64,000 bases of DNA from Pseudofabraea citricarpa (GCA_029641185.1 JAPWGK010000007.1:124001-188000), one strand, 5' to 3'; positions 23,702 through 35,269 are shown, counted from the stretch's first letter. Notes: generated from the sequence alone by a model not told the origin. Made by a program: numbers and translations.

Positions 23702-25320
23702 ATGTCGTCTCCTGAAGCTGACCGAGTTTTGAAGACTTCAGAAGAGCCGACCGTTGTCTCGGTGACAGATGAGAAGGGCAACAAGAATGCGTCTGATCTA
23801 GAATCGAATGTCGACAGCGACCCAGATGAAGTGACGCCGGTTGTTATTCCATGGGAGTACAAATGGATCGCTTTACTTTGTGTCGTAGCCTTCCCTATTG
23901 GACAAACATGGACTGGTTCGGCACTGGGACCCCTCAAGAACACCCTTCGGAATGAGCTAGGAATCACCAACACCCAGTTTGGTGTTGTATCGTCGGCCGA
24001 TGCTATCATCAACTCCATATGGCCAATCATTGGTGGCATGCTCCTCGATTGGTATGGACCAAACATCATCACTCCTATCTGTACCATCGTCATCTTCGTC
24101 GGCTCTATCATCTCAGCTTGTGGAGTCAATATCAATGCATGGCGCATGCTTACCGGAGGCAATATCTTGATGGGATTTGGTATTGCTGTGCTTGATTCTG
24201 CAACCCAGAAATTCTTCTACCACTGGTATGCCCTAAGAAACCCTCTCCAAATCGTGCAACGGCTAACGAACGTAGGTTCGGCTCTTCAGGTCTCGCTCTT
24301 GCATTCGGACTCGAAAGCGCCGTCAGCAAAACAGTCGGTCTCGTCTCCCAATTAACAGCAGTCCCTATCAAGAACGGAACGGGTTGGTATGGCTGGGTAT
24401 TCTGGATCTCGTGTTTCTTCTGCGGATTCTCGGTTCTGGTGACATTTGCATACCTCCTCTTTGTCCGCTACTTCGTCCCCAAGTCGATGCATCTTACGTC
24501 CCTCCGCTCTCAAGCTCTCCTGGAATCCAAGCAAATGGGCAAGTTCCGATTCAAGCTCTCGAGTCTGACGGACCTACCGTGGGCTTTCTGGATGTTGCCC
24601 ATGACACAATTGTTACAGAGTGGTGCCGCAGGAGGCTTTGACACTTCCTCGTCTGATCTGATTAGAATGAAGGGATTTAGCGAAGAGGTTTCCGCATACC
24701 TGAGCAGTGCAGACTATGTTCTACCTATCGTCTTGAGTCCCGTCATCGGTCTGCTCATCGATAGATACGGACATCGCTTTCACTATGTAGCTCTCGCGCC
24801 CATCTTTTGGATAATCTGCTGTTCGCTCCTTGGCTTCACGGATCTTCACCCGCTCGTCGCCTTGGTCTTCTCGAGTCTCGCGGGTACTATCAACTCGATG
24901 CCTCTCCAAATCTGCATCCCTCTTCTACTCGGTGGCGACCAAGGCAAGATCGGGACAGCATTTGGAGTCTGGCGTGCCTTCAACAATTCCGGAAGCACAA
25001 TCATGGATATTGTGTTCGGTGTGCTCCAAGACGGTACTGAAGATATGGGATACGACAAAGTACTTAAGATGGCCATTGGACTCAAGGCATGGGCATTCTT
25101 CTTGGGATTGTTCTACATCTACATTGATTACACGAAGCTCGGCAAGGGCATGACGATGACGAGGAAGCAGAGGGAAGCGAGGGAAGCCGAGATTGTGGAC
25201 CGCGAGAACGATCCTCTGACCAGTAGAGCGGTCAAGCCTTGGATCACCTATACCGCTCTGGCGGAATTGGTCTCGATCATTATCGTTGCCTGGGTCGTGT
25301 TTATCAAGTATCTTATGTAA
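23702..25320 (+). CDS. MFS transporter, MFSD1-like
   Basis: Two exons (23702-24225 and 24276-25320) around a 50-bp intron with a CTAAC branch site; the product is 522 residues. About 60 hydrophilic N-terminal residues precede a twelve-helix major-facilitator domain. The loop after TM2, GGMLLDWYG, is the MFS motif-A position, and the repeat half has GLLIDRYGH at the same place. VLDSATQKFFYHWFGSSG and the general pattern resemble the MFSD1/SLC43-related branch rather than sugar or drug porters. Metazoan MFSD1 is a lysosomal dipeptide exporter, which suggests, by inference only, a vacuolar or plasma-membrane small-solute transporter. The ATG at 23702 has a good context (CATACCATGTC); upstream in-frame codons contain no ATG. 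Confidence 0.88.
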
Positions 25321-27484
25321 GATGATGTGTAATGTACATCAGGTCGATGGTATTCCCGTACAGTAATGAGATTTAAGATTTTATGATATGGAAATTTAAT
25401 AATATTATTTTATGAATTCCCCTCGACTTTTCCATGCCACCACAATCATCCAAATCCAAGCCCGCAAGTGGAGGGATTCCGGGGGAAACAAAAAACCGAT
25501 TCATGATGGCAGTCTGCAGCAAAGAAAAAAGAAAGAGAGAAAAGACAAAGGAAAACTTATGTCATCTATCTAAGTGGAGGGACTGTTGAGCTGCAATGTG
25601 TTTTGCTCTCCCATGCAGCCATGCTACATCCTCTATATGGCTTTAAAGGCGATTCTCGCTATCTCATTTGGTTAAGACAAGGTGAGTGTTCGAAAATCAA
25701 CAATGCCTCCCATTATGAACCTCCTGTTGCTTCTCGCTAGGAGCTTTTCCAACTGAACATTCATAGCATTGCTTGAGAATACAAGGGGGATTAGGCTTGA
25801 GTGATAGGTATCATAGTGTTTTGCCAGGGAACTGGGCCTCATGTATGTAAATCTGTGTAGGATATCGAAGGTTAGTCTTGATTAGTAGTCTCAACGAACT
25901 TCGTTATCCAGTAATTCTACGCTCTTTCTTGCCGATACTCGATATCTCAGCCGTCAGTTATGAGTAGATTTTACTTTCCAAAATTATGAACTCCAGCTCG
26001 CTTATTCAACTCAGATCAAGTTCACGAACAAGTGCTCGCCTCGCTTCCGGGTGCTACGATAATTCCCGCCACATGGAAGATAAAACTTCCCGGAACTTTG
26101 ATTTGGGCCATGCATATATTTCACCGACCAGTAAATGGCATACATGCAAACTCGCGGAAGATGCGATAAAACGATTCAATCAAAATTCTTCCGGAGCCTC
26201 AGAATTCCCAACTGACAAGAGTATTTCACAACTGTCGAAGTAATCGAGGAGAAATCAAAAGAAGAAATTAAGGGTAGACATTGGCATAACTAGCTTGTGA
26301 CCTCTTTTTTCTTTGGTTTGGTTTTCATTTCTTATGCTATACAGCGCTCTGGAGTTTCTTCAGCGTCGGTTTTTCATTATTCTTGAAGGTAGCTTGGCAA
26401 TGCTCTATTAGTTGCAGATCAGCAACTACGATTTACCTCTCTATCCCCCTCTCTCTAGAATCTTGAGCCCCGAAACCCAACGTAAAAGAGAGTAGGGGGA
26501 AAGAAAAGCAGATTTCTCTCACAATCAGGACGTACAAAGCTACTTCCCTCTCTCTAGCTAGTAGAAATCCTATCCTATCTAAAATATGCGCACGAAGCAC
26601 TAACCACCCACCAAAGGATCTAATTCACCCTCTCCGTTTTTTCAACAAGAAAAGGAAAAAGAAGAAAAAGAGAACGAAAGGATCCTTCATTCATTATATC
26701 AGAAAGTACAGAGGGATAATGAGGGAGGGTACAACTAAAAAACCGAGGCATCCTGAGCCTATTTATAATCGTAGCTGCCTACCTAATTATCTACATATAC
26801 CTACTAGGGCTGCTTTACCTCTCCTACTGATACAGCAAGTAGCCTATGCCGAGTAACTTTCCAGCATTGAGGAGATGGGGATCTAAATAATGGGACAGAT
26901 ACAAGCGCGAGAGAGCACAAGTTAAAGGCTCCATGATTTTCTTTTTTTTTACAAGGGAATTCGGGACCCTTTCTGGCTGATGTAGAGTTTTGATATTGCT
27001 CTTCACAACAGTATATACAACAGTAGTGTTATTTTATTAGTATCTTCTATTGAGGTGAGTAACAAGTCAAATGATAACAGCAGATCTAATGGCAGGAAAA
27101 GTACCGAATACCGCTGATCCGAGCGAACTCATGATATTCTAGAAGCCGCGTAGACTCTCTATCTCCTCATTCCATACTTTCCCTCGCCGGAGCTATGGAT
27201 ACATGATTTAAATGTCCCACAAGCAGGCCAAATCATTTCTCTCCGTTTCATACAGATATTCACCTTGTGGCTTAAGCTCACATATCAGACAGAATAATGC
27301 ACAGGCACATCAACATAAGCACGAGTCCAAAGCTTATTCAATAAAAGTTCATTTCATTTCAGTTCATGAGGAAGCTCTTTTCCCGCTTTCCTAGACGCTC
27401 GGCTCGCTATGCTAAACATTATTTTTTTACTCCGTCTTTGTACATGGATGCCTACAAAACAAAAATCCAACCCAGCTTAATCGC
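25321..27484. other. Convergent intergenic region, no supported gene
   Basis: About 2.2 kb between the 3' ends of the MFS gene and the BIM1-like gene. It contains purine-rich and CT-rich stretches, and T/A runs near 26940. The 85-codon frame at 25986-26243 has no domain, homologous look or clear context and is left uncalled. Confidence 0.5.
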
Positions 27485-28261
27485 TTACAGCAACGCAGCC
27501 AGAAGCGCACCGGCACCAACCATTAATCCTGCACTGTACGTGTTTGCGTTGGCGCTGGAGGCAGCCGTGGTGGACGATGAGGCCGAGGAATCCGAGGTTG
27601 AGGTGCCGTTGGGTTGCGCCGTGCTGGTTGCGACGGTCGCTTGCACACCGGTGCCGTTGTTGCATACGCCTGAGTCCGGTGCGGGGGCCGAGGAGGAGAA
27701 GGTGATATCTGCGCACTGTTTTTTTTTTTTAATTAGTTCAGGATCTGGAAGAAAAGAGAAGAAGAGGCAGGCTTACGTTGTAGAGTCCACCATCTGGGTC
27801 GCCGTTGGTGACAACTTGGATCGTTGCATTGGTACCGTCGGTAACGTTGGCTCCTTCGGGGATGGTAAGGCTGGTCAGACAGAAATCCCCGAGGCCTTGC
27901 TCAGAGTAGACGGGAGTCAGGGCGTAGTTGAAAGAGCTTCCGACATCATTTCCGACTCCTGGGATGTGATGTTAGAAGGCGCTTTCTTTCATTTTATTTT
28001 GTTTTATTTTGTCTCGCGAGCACCTGGAAGAGACTTACCCAAGAAAACTTGAACATTGGCATCGATATGTCCCATTGTCAAGGCAATCTGTCCGCCCGAG
28101 ATAGGATAGACTGTTCGGTTGCTGGAGGGGGTGTCGAATCCACCGCATGGGAAACCAACAAGCTTGTCTTCATCGAAACCTCGAACGGTGGGGTAGTCGA
28201 GGGTGAAATGGGCCGTGGCGGTAGAAGCGACCAGCGCAGAGAGGAAGACCTGATTTCTCAT
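27485..28261 (-). CDS. BIM1-like (X325) GPI-anchored copper-binding protein
   Basis: Three exons (28039-28261, 27777-27958, 27485-27715) give 211 residues. The signal peptide MRNQVFLSALVASTATA is followed directly by HFTLDYP, so cleavage leaves an N-terminal His, the histidine-brace residue of the LPMO-like X325 family. The family pattern continues with RGFDEDKLVGFPCGGF, GDFCLTSLTIPEGA and GGLYNCADITF with paired Cys. A Ser/Thr-rich tail ends in AGLMVGAGALLAALL, a GPI-attachment hydrophobic end. Known in the family: Cryptococcus Bim1 and other X325 members bind Cu(II) without LPMO oxidase activity and aid copper acquisition. Likely site: plasma membrane or wall. The nearby Ctr and FRE genes and the copper-type motifs upstream support a role in copper uptake. 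Confidence 0.93.
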
Positions 28262-28397
28262 CTTGAAGATTGGATTGGATGATTTTGCGTATGAATTGGA
28301 GTAGGTAAGGGAGTTGAGATAGACACCGGTGTATTGAAGAGCGAGATTATGGAAGAGGAGAAACAGATCTTGAAGAAGCTCTGGGGTTGACAGGAAG

Positions 28398-28404
28398 CTT
28401 TATA
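28398..28404 (-). promoter_or_regulatory. TATA box of the BIM1-like gene
   Basis: Minus-strand TATAAAG about 137 bp upstream of the BIM1-like start codon; good position for a core promoter. Confidence 0.45.
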
Positions 28405-28518
28405 AAAATGTAGGTGAATGCAACCAGGTCCCGATAGGCGCCACCGAGGTAGGTTCAAAGCACTTGCTACAGTAAGACTCCTGGGACTGAAGACTAATCA
28501 GTCCCAGACAGGTATTAT

Positions 28519-28581
28519 TGTGCTCACCTCTCAAGCTCAAGCTTAAGCTCAAGACTAGCTCTGTGTGAAATAATGTGCTCA
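28519..28581. promoter_or_regulatory. Paired copper-response-like elements (TGTGCTCA)
   Basis: Exact TGTGCTCA octamers occur at 28519-28526 and 28574-28581, 258-320 bp upstream of the BIM1-like ATG. TGTGCTCA is the binding sequence reported for the copper-sensing activators of filamentous ascomycetes (Aspergillus Mac1, Podospora GRISEA). A related TGAGCACG (reverse orientation, 7 of 8) lies at 28712-28719. Activity is inferred. Confidence 0.5.
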
Positions 28582-30831
28582 ACATCGTATCCGCATCCTC
28601 CATCGGCTCTAGCCTCGCCCCTCGACAGACGGCCTAAGCTTTTCCCTCGGTGGATTTCCACTTTATTTGAGGGGTGCAGATCATATCCGGACGACTGATA
28701 ACGAGCAAATATGAGCACGTCTTGGCTTTGACTTTTGACTTTTGGCTGCATCTGAAAGGAATGGCCATTTCCCCTAGACGATCAAGCTCCATTTCACCGT
28801 CTCTGAGGCTTCTTGGGTTTCGAGTATGATATAAGGGAGGGTACCCATCCTGTGGCCTTGCCAGCTCAGAGTTGTCAGCCAGCCTCTCGAGGGGATTGTT
28901 TCTGCCTGTCACCACGAGTGACAACCCGCTCATATCCAGCTCACTTATCGCATCCCATGCAAAAGCAACCATCTCACAATGCCTCACCGACATTCCCTCC
29001 AGCTTCGCCATTCCAGTATCAGCAGGTGCCGTCGCTCCCGGGCGCTACACATCTGTTGTGCTCGTTGTCCTGGTCGACGAGGACTTCCGATATCACATCA
29101 CACATCACCCTGGAGATGGCCCGTCGCCGAGCAAGAGGAACGAAAGTAAGCTTCGAGGGATGGATATTGCCAAGGATCCCATGTCGTCCAGACCTGAGAA
29201 CCTGAGAAGATATGAGCACGTTTCTGCAGCGCCAGACATCGGGCTATATCCCTGCTAGCATCATCTTGAAAGAAGCATGGTTCGCACGCCGCCTTTGATC
29301 GGGGGATAAGCGAGCGATGCATCACGTGTCGCTGAGAGAGGAACTCATGAAACGACCGAGGAAGGCGGGGAGCATGGAGACGAAAAATCCACGAGAAAGT
29401 TCAGTGTGGACGTCATGAGCAGGAAGTGTGGCCTTGGGACTGACGACCTTTTAAATGCTATCTTGGGAGCTGCTTTGACCGACCAAGCTCTCATTCGCTT
29501 GGCAACAGAAACGCTGTCTTACAGAAACTCTATCGCTTGGGCCAGAGTTGTAAAGTTACACTGCTCAGCCGAGACTGCTACACATCATTTCTGCGCATAG
29601 ATATGCTTTGTTTGTACAGCAAGATCAAACATCTTAGCAAGTGCTCATGGTATTTTTATGGTTGACTTGCCTATGCAAATTCCTGGGGAAATAAGGTTCT
29701 ACAGCCTGAGAAAACGAAACAAAAAAGCATCGCTTGGGGCTGAAGTTTGTGTTAGCTTACCAACGAAGCCAAGCCGTGTACAGAAATCATGAAAGCTTCC
29801 TGTTTCTGAGATAAAAAAGCCATAAGAGATACTTGGGGTCATGAATTCATGAACATATCATCTTTTGATGCGAATACACTTCAAAGCACCAGCTCAACGA
29901 CTAGGTACATGCTTGTACTCACGAGCCAGCGGTGGCAGAAGCCATTGCACTACCTCCAATAAACATTGGTGTGACAGTACAGGTAAAACGTGTGACTTTT
30001 CTTTCTTTTTCTTCTTCAGATGGCCAAGTACAAAGACATCTCGAAGCTGGAGAATAAAGTGTTTCATCAGAGTGCATGGTACCGCAGAACCGAACACGAA
30101 CACTCTGACCCAAACCCAAGTATCGTACTGTACGCAGAGAGACCTGACTCCCATCATGCCATAAATAGGGCCACAAACCCAGCGCGCACTTCATCAGGAA
30201 ACAAAAGACCGTAGGCCGAGGACACCGTACCAGAGATATGGGTTTCTCGCGCGCTAAAGCTTTCGCAAGGAGAGAGGTTCATGTTCTACAGTATCGATGC
30301 TCGTACAGTAGCGACGTTAGAGCTCAGGCACTGCACCCCAGGTTTTCATACAATACCAAGCTTTCCCCGGCACCGCACGACTCCCAAGATAAAAATACCC
30401 GAAAACATCCCCAGCAAACCATGCTTGGGAACTGTACCAAGAGATCCGTTGCCCCGGACTTCGCATGTTAAAGATGTGCACGAGGCCTAGACTCTCTATC
30501 TTTGGTGGTATTTTGTTTCATTTTCTTCTCTTGTATGCTCGTAAGATAGCCTCGTGTACAGCACTGTAGTCATTCTAGTATTTTCAGTGCACTATCATTA
30601 TCATCACTATCGTCATCGTGAACCTCATTTACCTTTTCTAAGAAAAAGACCTCTCGCTCTTCTTGTTTTGACGATGTATGACTTTGACATTATTCTCCTT
30701 CACACTGACAATTGTGCCTGCAACGGACAGTGGTCGAACGCCTGAAAATGCCTCCAGCCATCAAATTTTGGTTTGTGCTTGTGCTTGATTTGACATCGCC
30801 GAAAAAAATAAAAGTTTTGCATTTGCTCCAT

Positions 30832-31470
30832 TTACATGGCGTCCGATCCCACATAGCGTCCCAGCAACAAGCTGCCCAAAAATGTCCCGCCCAGAACCGA
30901 CGCGAAATATCCCACGTTCATAGTCATAATCGAAAGCATACTGTAGGGAATTAGTACGGAATCTTGGTGAGGGGGGAAGTGACAATCAACGTACAGCAAG
31001 TACCCAACGCCCACAATAACAGTATCCATCACAGCTCGAATTGGGTCCACAGACATTCTCCAAGGCCGAGTCGCAGTACCCTTCTTCTTCACCACCACCA
31101 CATCCTCTTCAACCCCATTCTCCGTCAAGATCATCTTCTTGCTGTCGCTGTCGTCCATGATCCTCTCTGACTTTGGCTGCTTGCCATTGACCACCACAAA
31201 ACGGCGGTTGAACTCGGCATCCATCCACGCAGCTTCCTTCCAGGCCTTGACCGCGAGCAGAGATCGGAAGATGACGGCGAGGACGATGAGGAAGATACAG
31301 GTTGCAGCGTAGGTGCCGGGGCTGTTGGGCGTCCACATCTCCGAGTACAGAGGGGTATCGGTATCGACGAAGAAGGTCATGGCCATCATGGAAGCCGACA
31401 TCATAGTGGACTCGCCGGTGGCGGACATATTGGACATATCCATGGCCATTTCTTCGTGACGGCGGAACAT
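30832..31470 (-). CDS. Ctr-type high-affinity copper transporter
   Basis: Two exons (30995-31470 and 30832-30940) around a 54-bp intron; the product is 194 residues. The extracellular N-terminus is Met-rich (MAMDMSNMS, STMMSASMMAMTFF), the copper-gathering region. TM1 is YAATCIFLIVLAVIFRSLL, followed by a charged cytosolic loop. After splicing TM2 reads GYLLMLSIMTMNVGYF and contains the MxxxM pore motif. TM3 holds GGTFLG/GSLLLG, the glycine-rich packing motif. Members trimerise and import Cu(I). The intron sits immediately before MxxxM, and its length is a multiple of three with no stop, so the unspliced frame is also open. The gene is divergent from the FRE-type reductase, which can supply Cu(I). 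A second ATG at 31449 is a possible alternative start. Confidence 0.92.
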   Translation of the reverse strand: MFRRHEEMAMDMSNMSATGESTMMSASMMAMTFFVDTDTPLYSEMWTPNSPGTYAATCIFLIVLAVIFRSLLAVKAWKEAAWMDAEFNRRFVVVNGKQPKSERIMDDSDSKKMILTENGVEEDVVVVKKKGTATRPWRMSVDPIRAVMDTVIVGVGYLLYVDCHFPPHQDSVLIPYSMLSIMTMNVGYFASVLGGTFLGSLLLGRYVGSDAM

Positions 31471-32842
31471 TTTGAAGGCGATCTTTGGAGCTTCGGCTCA
31501 ACAAGTCAGGCACGAGAAATGCAAAGAAGAGAAGAGAGTTCCGAGGCTAGGCTCTAGAAGTGAAGAAGTGAGGTTGATTAAAAGGTGTATTAAAAAAGCT
31601 GACGAGCACTTGGCAATAGCGAGGGCGCGACGGCGTGTTATTATATTAAGCGGGAGCAGGACGCAGCTCACAGGAAGCGGAGCTGAGAGAGTATGAGGAA
31701 GTTTAGAAGTTTGAGGTTTTCGCTGGGGAGGTTTCTTGGGTTCTTGCGAGGACGACGAAGCGACGAAGAATGAGACACGCTGGTGGGATGTTTCTGGCGG
31801 CCACGCTCATATGCACCTCATGCGCTGCGACTAGGGCTGGCTGGGCACCAAGCATTCGCTGCATGGCGCCGTCGAGTCGCGGCGCTGGAGCCGAGAGGGT
31901 TTGAGCACGTTTAATTGCTGCTCTGGGGGGGTGTGAGGCTGCTGCTTTTGAGCTTCTAGAAGTCAGTCACTTCCAGCGTCTACTGTACTGTTCTACAGGT
32001 ATGTATGTAGGATGTAAGTAGGTACAGACCCCTAGAACCCCCTGAAAGTACAGCATAGGTAGGTAGGACACTACAGTGGTAGGCAGCTGCGTAGGGCTGG
32101 CTCTCTGAGTACCTAGGTAGTCAGTACCCACGGCCAGAAACAGAGGACCAGCAGCCACCAGCTACCACCCAAGCCTCCCGCTATCAACAGGCTCAAAGCA
32201 GCCTGGAACTCGACCTGGACCCTGCGCTGCTAGTGCCGATCACCAAGCCACGCTTATCGGGCCCACCTAATCTGTACTGTACAGCACCCTAATACAGTAC
32301 TGTACCAGCACCCCTACAACCCCTACAACCCCTACAACTCACCCCCCCCACCACCACCAGCCCCATCCAGAACAACTTGCTCACCCTGCTCGCCCAGCAT
32401 CACCAAACTTGCTCGAAAAGATACGCCTGTGTCCAATTGCAGATCACTGTTTGACCAGATGTCATCCATCCATCGAGGAAGTTTGCGTCCTTTTGCGCCA
32501 CTTGTCTCCTCCTCCCCAGACATGTAGGGAATCAGTCTTGGCTCCTTGGCTCCAGGTCTAGCAAAGCTTGTCCCTTCTCCGCTCATACATTACATTATTC
32601 ATTACCTTACCATCTTCACTTCTCTCGCTTCATCCATCTCCTCTGCTGCAAAAATATCTCCAGCACAAGCCACATCGACAACAAACCTTGGACAGCACTC
32701 TTGCATGCTGATGCGATACTCATGCACATGCACATGTTCACGGCCCTCCTGAACATTTCCTTTTCCTGAACTCTACGCTCCTGGTCGTCACTCACTATTC
32801 AAGCATTCGAGGTGGAAACTGGTGGTCGCTGACCCTTTCGCG
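31471..32842. promoter_or_regulatory. Divergent promoter region of Ctr and metalloreductase genes
   Basis: 1.37 kb shared upstream region. It contains TGAGCACG at 31902-31909 (7 of 8 to the reverse of the copper-response octamer) and CTTGCTCA at 32376-32383, close to the yeast Mac1 core. Direct and inverted TACTGTAC-type sequences occur near 31981 and 32275-32305. CT-rich sequence from about 32580 is probably the reductase leader. No gene was seen inside. Confidence 0.45.
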
Positions 32843-34831
32843 ATGGACACATCATTAGACAAGAGACATGCACATCACTCGATGGAGGCGATGTCCATGG
32901 GCGCTGGCGTCCCGGGTCTTGCATACATGCAGCAGATATTTTGGGCCTTCGTTGGGACTGCCATCGCAGTGGCCGCGCTTGCAAATGCCATCAACAAGAT
33001 CATCTACTACCAGAGACTGTCCTTGGCGTCGCATCGGACCTCAGACCCAGCCAAGCCCAAGTCCATCTTCTTCCAGTCGCATGCAACTCTCTCCGCAGTC
33101 GTTCGGGAATCTGGTTACTACTCCGCACCCTTCTCTATACGCAATTTCCGTTTCTACCTCCCGCCAATGGGGCCCATTCTAATAATGATTGCCTACATCG
33201 TCCTGATCGTGGTGTGTTCTTTTTATGGATTCAACACCTTGGCGCTCCTGGACTGGGAGGACATAGGATATCGGACGGGTTTCATCGCTATCGCTCAGAT
33301 TCCTTTGATCGTTCTACTTGCTGGGAAACGAAACATTATTGGCTTCTTCACTGGTGTTGGATATGAACGCCTGAATTGGCTCCATCGATGGGTCGCTCGT
33401 GCATTGCTATTCACCGTCTTGATCCACATGGGTTATTGGATGACAGTATGGGGCAAGTATGATTATATTATGGTAAAGTTGAAGACCGACTACCTTACGA
33501 GGGTTGGAATGGCTGCTTTCGGGGTCTTGGTGTGGTTGGTGCTGTCCTCGGTGGCACCCGTAAGAGGTCTCTCGTATGAAGTCTTCGTCGTCCAGCATAT
33601 CATCTCATACCTCGGATTTTTGGTTGCGGTTTACTACCATGTTCCAGAAGAGAATAGGATCTTTGTGTGGCTCCCTCTTGCCTTCTGGGCCTTTGATCGA
33701 GTCGTGCGTGCGGGGTATCTCATCTACAACAATGCCTCGATTTTTCACAAGGACAGCAGCGGGGTGCTGGCTTGCAAAGCTACCTTTGAACCACTGGATT
33801 CATCCCATACCCGCGTTACCATCGCAAACCCACCAATCACCTGGAATGCTGGCCAGCACATGTTTCTTGCGTGTCACGCGTTGGCACCCTTGACGTCTCA
33901 TCCTTTCACCATCGCAAGTTTACCTGAGGATGGCAAGATGGAATTTATAGTCTGTGCCAAGAAAGGTGGAACCAAGAAGTTTTTCAGCTACGCTGCGAAA
34001 GCTTTCCCTACCTTGCCAACATCCAGCAAGAAAGATGGGAGATCGGTGATCCTCGATGGTCCATACTCACGCATCCGGCCGTTGAGGCAGTTTGACAGCC
34101 TCCTCTTCATCGCTGGATCGACTGGAGCTACCTTTACCACACCTCTGATGCGTGATGTTGTTCAACAGTGGACTTCGCCCAAATCTGGATCAAAGTTCAG
34201 TCCAGCTCCCGGTGCAGTGACCCGTCATATCAGGTTTATTTGGGTTGTTAAACGTTCAGCCTCGGCTTCATGGTTCGCATCGCAACTTGACAAAGTACAA
34301 TCAGATGTCGAGGGACTGCGCAATCAAGGCCATGACGTCGCAGTCGAAATCAGTATCTATGTGACATGCGATGACACTTTGACATCTGCACAGTCATCAG
34401 TGAACGGCGAGAAGAACCCAGAAGCACGGTACAGCAACACGAGCTCTGTTTCTAATGAGAAGAACGAGCTGAGCACCAAAGTCTTCTCGCGCAGTTCTTC
34501 GGTGGATTCTGAGAAGGCTTGCTGCTGCGGAAGAGTTGTAGACGAGGATATCGACGCCGTCACCGCACCATGTTCCTGTTCCGGCCCGTCAGAATCTAAA
34601 CCCAGACAGCCTACATATAACGTCCTCTCCGGGCGACCAAACATCCCTAACATCATCCGGAAAACTGCCGAGCTCGCGCGCGGCGAGATGGCTATCGTGG
34701 TCTGTGGACCGCCTGGATTAGTGCAGAGCACAAGGAATTCAGCAGTCGCTATCAGTGACGAGCGGGCTGTACATAAGGGAACAGGCGCCCAGGGTATATA
34801 TGTCCACGCGGAGATGTTTGGCTACGCATGA
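32843..34831 (+). CDS. FRE-type ferric/cupric metalloreductase
   Basis: Single-exon gene of 662 residues starting at the ATG in GCGATGGAC. A short N-terminal extracellular part (with a His-rich KRHAHHSMEAM) is followed by TM1, then the ferric-reductase transmembrane domain. LHRWVARALLFTVLIH and VVQHIISYLGFLVAVYYH supply the paired His residues for two haems. The FAD-binding motif is SHPFTIAS, and the NADPH-binding region has GSTGATFTTPLM and VCGPPGL near the C-terminus. A Cys-rich acidic insert (KACCCGRVVDEDI and PCSCSG) lies between the two nucleotide halves; it is unusual and could bind metal. Role: transfer of electrons from cytosolic NADPH to extracellular Fe(III)/Cu(II). Its divergent partner is a Ctr copper importer. 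Confidence 0.93.
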   Translation: MDTSLDKRHAHHSMEAMSMGAGVPGLAYMQQIFWAFVGTAIAVAALANAINKIIYYQRLSLASHRTSDPAKPKSIFFQSHATLSAVVRESGYYSAPFSIRNFRFYLPPMGPILIMIAYIVLIVVCSFYGFNTLALLDWEDIGYRTGFIAIAQIPLIVLLAGKRNIIGFFTGVGYERLNWLHRWVARALLFTVLIHMGYWMTVWGKYDYIMVKLKTDYLTRVGMAAFGVLVWLVLSSVAPVRGLSYEVFVVQHIISYLGFLVAVYYHVPEENRIFVWLPLAFWAFDRVVRAGYLIYNNASIFHKDSSGVLACKATFEPLDSSHTRVTIANPPITWNAGQHMFLACHALAPLTSHPFTIASLPEDGKMEFIVCAKKGGTKKFFSYAAKAFPTLPTSSKKDGRSVILDGPYSRIRPLRQFDSLLFIAGSTGATFTTPLMRDVVQQWTSPKSGSKFSPAPGAVTRHIRFIWVVKRSASASWFASQLDKVQSDVEGLRNQGHDVAVEISIYVTCDDTLTSAQSSVNGEKNPEARYSNTSSVSNEKNELSTKVFSRSSSVDSEKACCCGRVVDEDIDAVTAPCSCSGPSESKPRQPTYNVLSGRPNIPNIIRKTAELARGEMAIVVCGPPGLVQSTRNSAVAISDERAVHKGTGAQGIYVHAEMFGYA

Positions 34832-35216
34832 TTTTATGAGACGAGCAAAGGGGGGTCTTTTTTTCTTCTTTTAGAGAGGATGTTTGAATGATAAATGAAC
34901 CAACTGTGGTCGGTGTATTGGATTGCATTGCGTATGGCGTTTTGGGGATTTGGCAAGGGAGGTATCATGATTGTGGATTGATGGTTGGTTGGATGAATAT
35001 AAGACGTGTAAGAAGTTGAAGGGTGGAGAGAGAAGGAGAAAATTAATATACCATACATACATCAATTGCATATATATCAAGATTAATTTCTTTTTTATTT
35101 CCCCCGGTTAACCAAGTGATGAGTTTTCTTGAAGATTCAAGGTAATTAGGACAAGCACACTACCTAGTACACAGCAGGTAAATCACTAGAATACTTAGTA
35201 CCTACGGAATCAAACT

Positions 35217-35269
<53 letters not shown>

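Larger units (their letters stand above)
28262..30831. other. Intergenic region between BIM1-like and Ctr genes
   Basis: About 2.6 kb. The left 500 bp are the BIM1-like promoter with the copper-type motifs; another TGAGCACG lies at 29213-29220. The remainder has many overlapping short frames on both strands but none with a recognised domain or consistent splicing. The last few hundred bases are the 3' region of the Ctr gene. Confidence 0.5.

Noticed and set aside
25986..26243. 85-codon plus-strand frame
   Set aside because: No domain, promoter or splice support; an open frame of this length is not surprising in this composition.
28634..29258. Overlapping 125-130 codon frames upstream of the BIM1-like gene
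   Set aside because: They occur on both strands over the same DNA, have no recognisable motif, and overlap the likely promoter.
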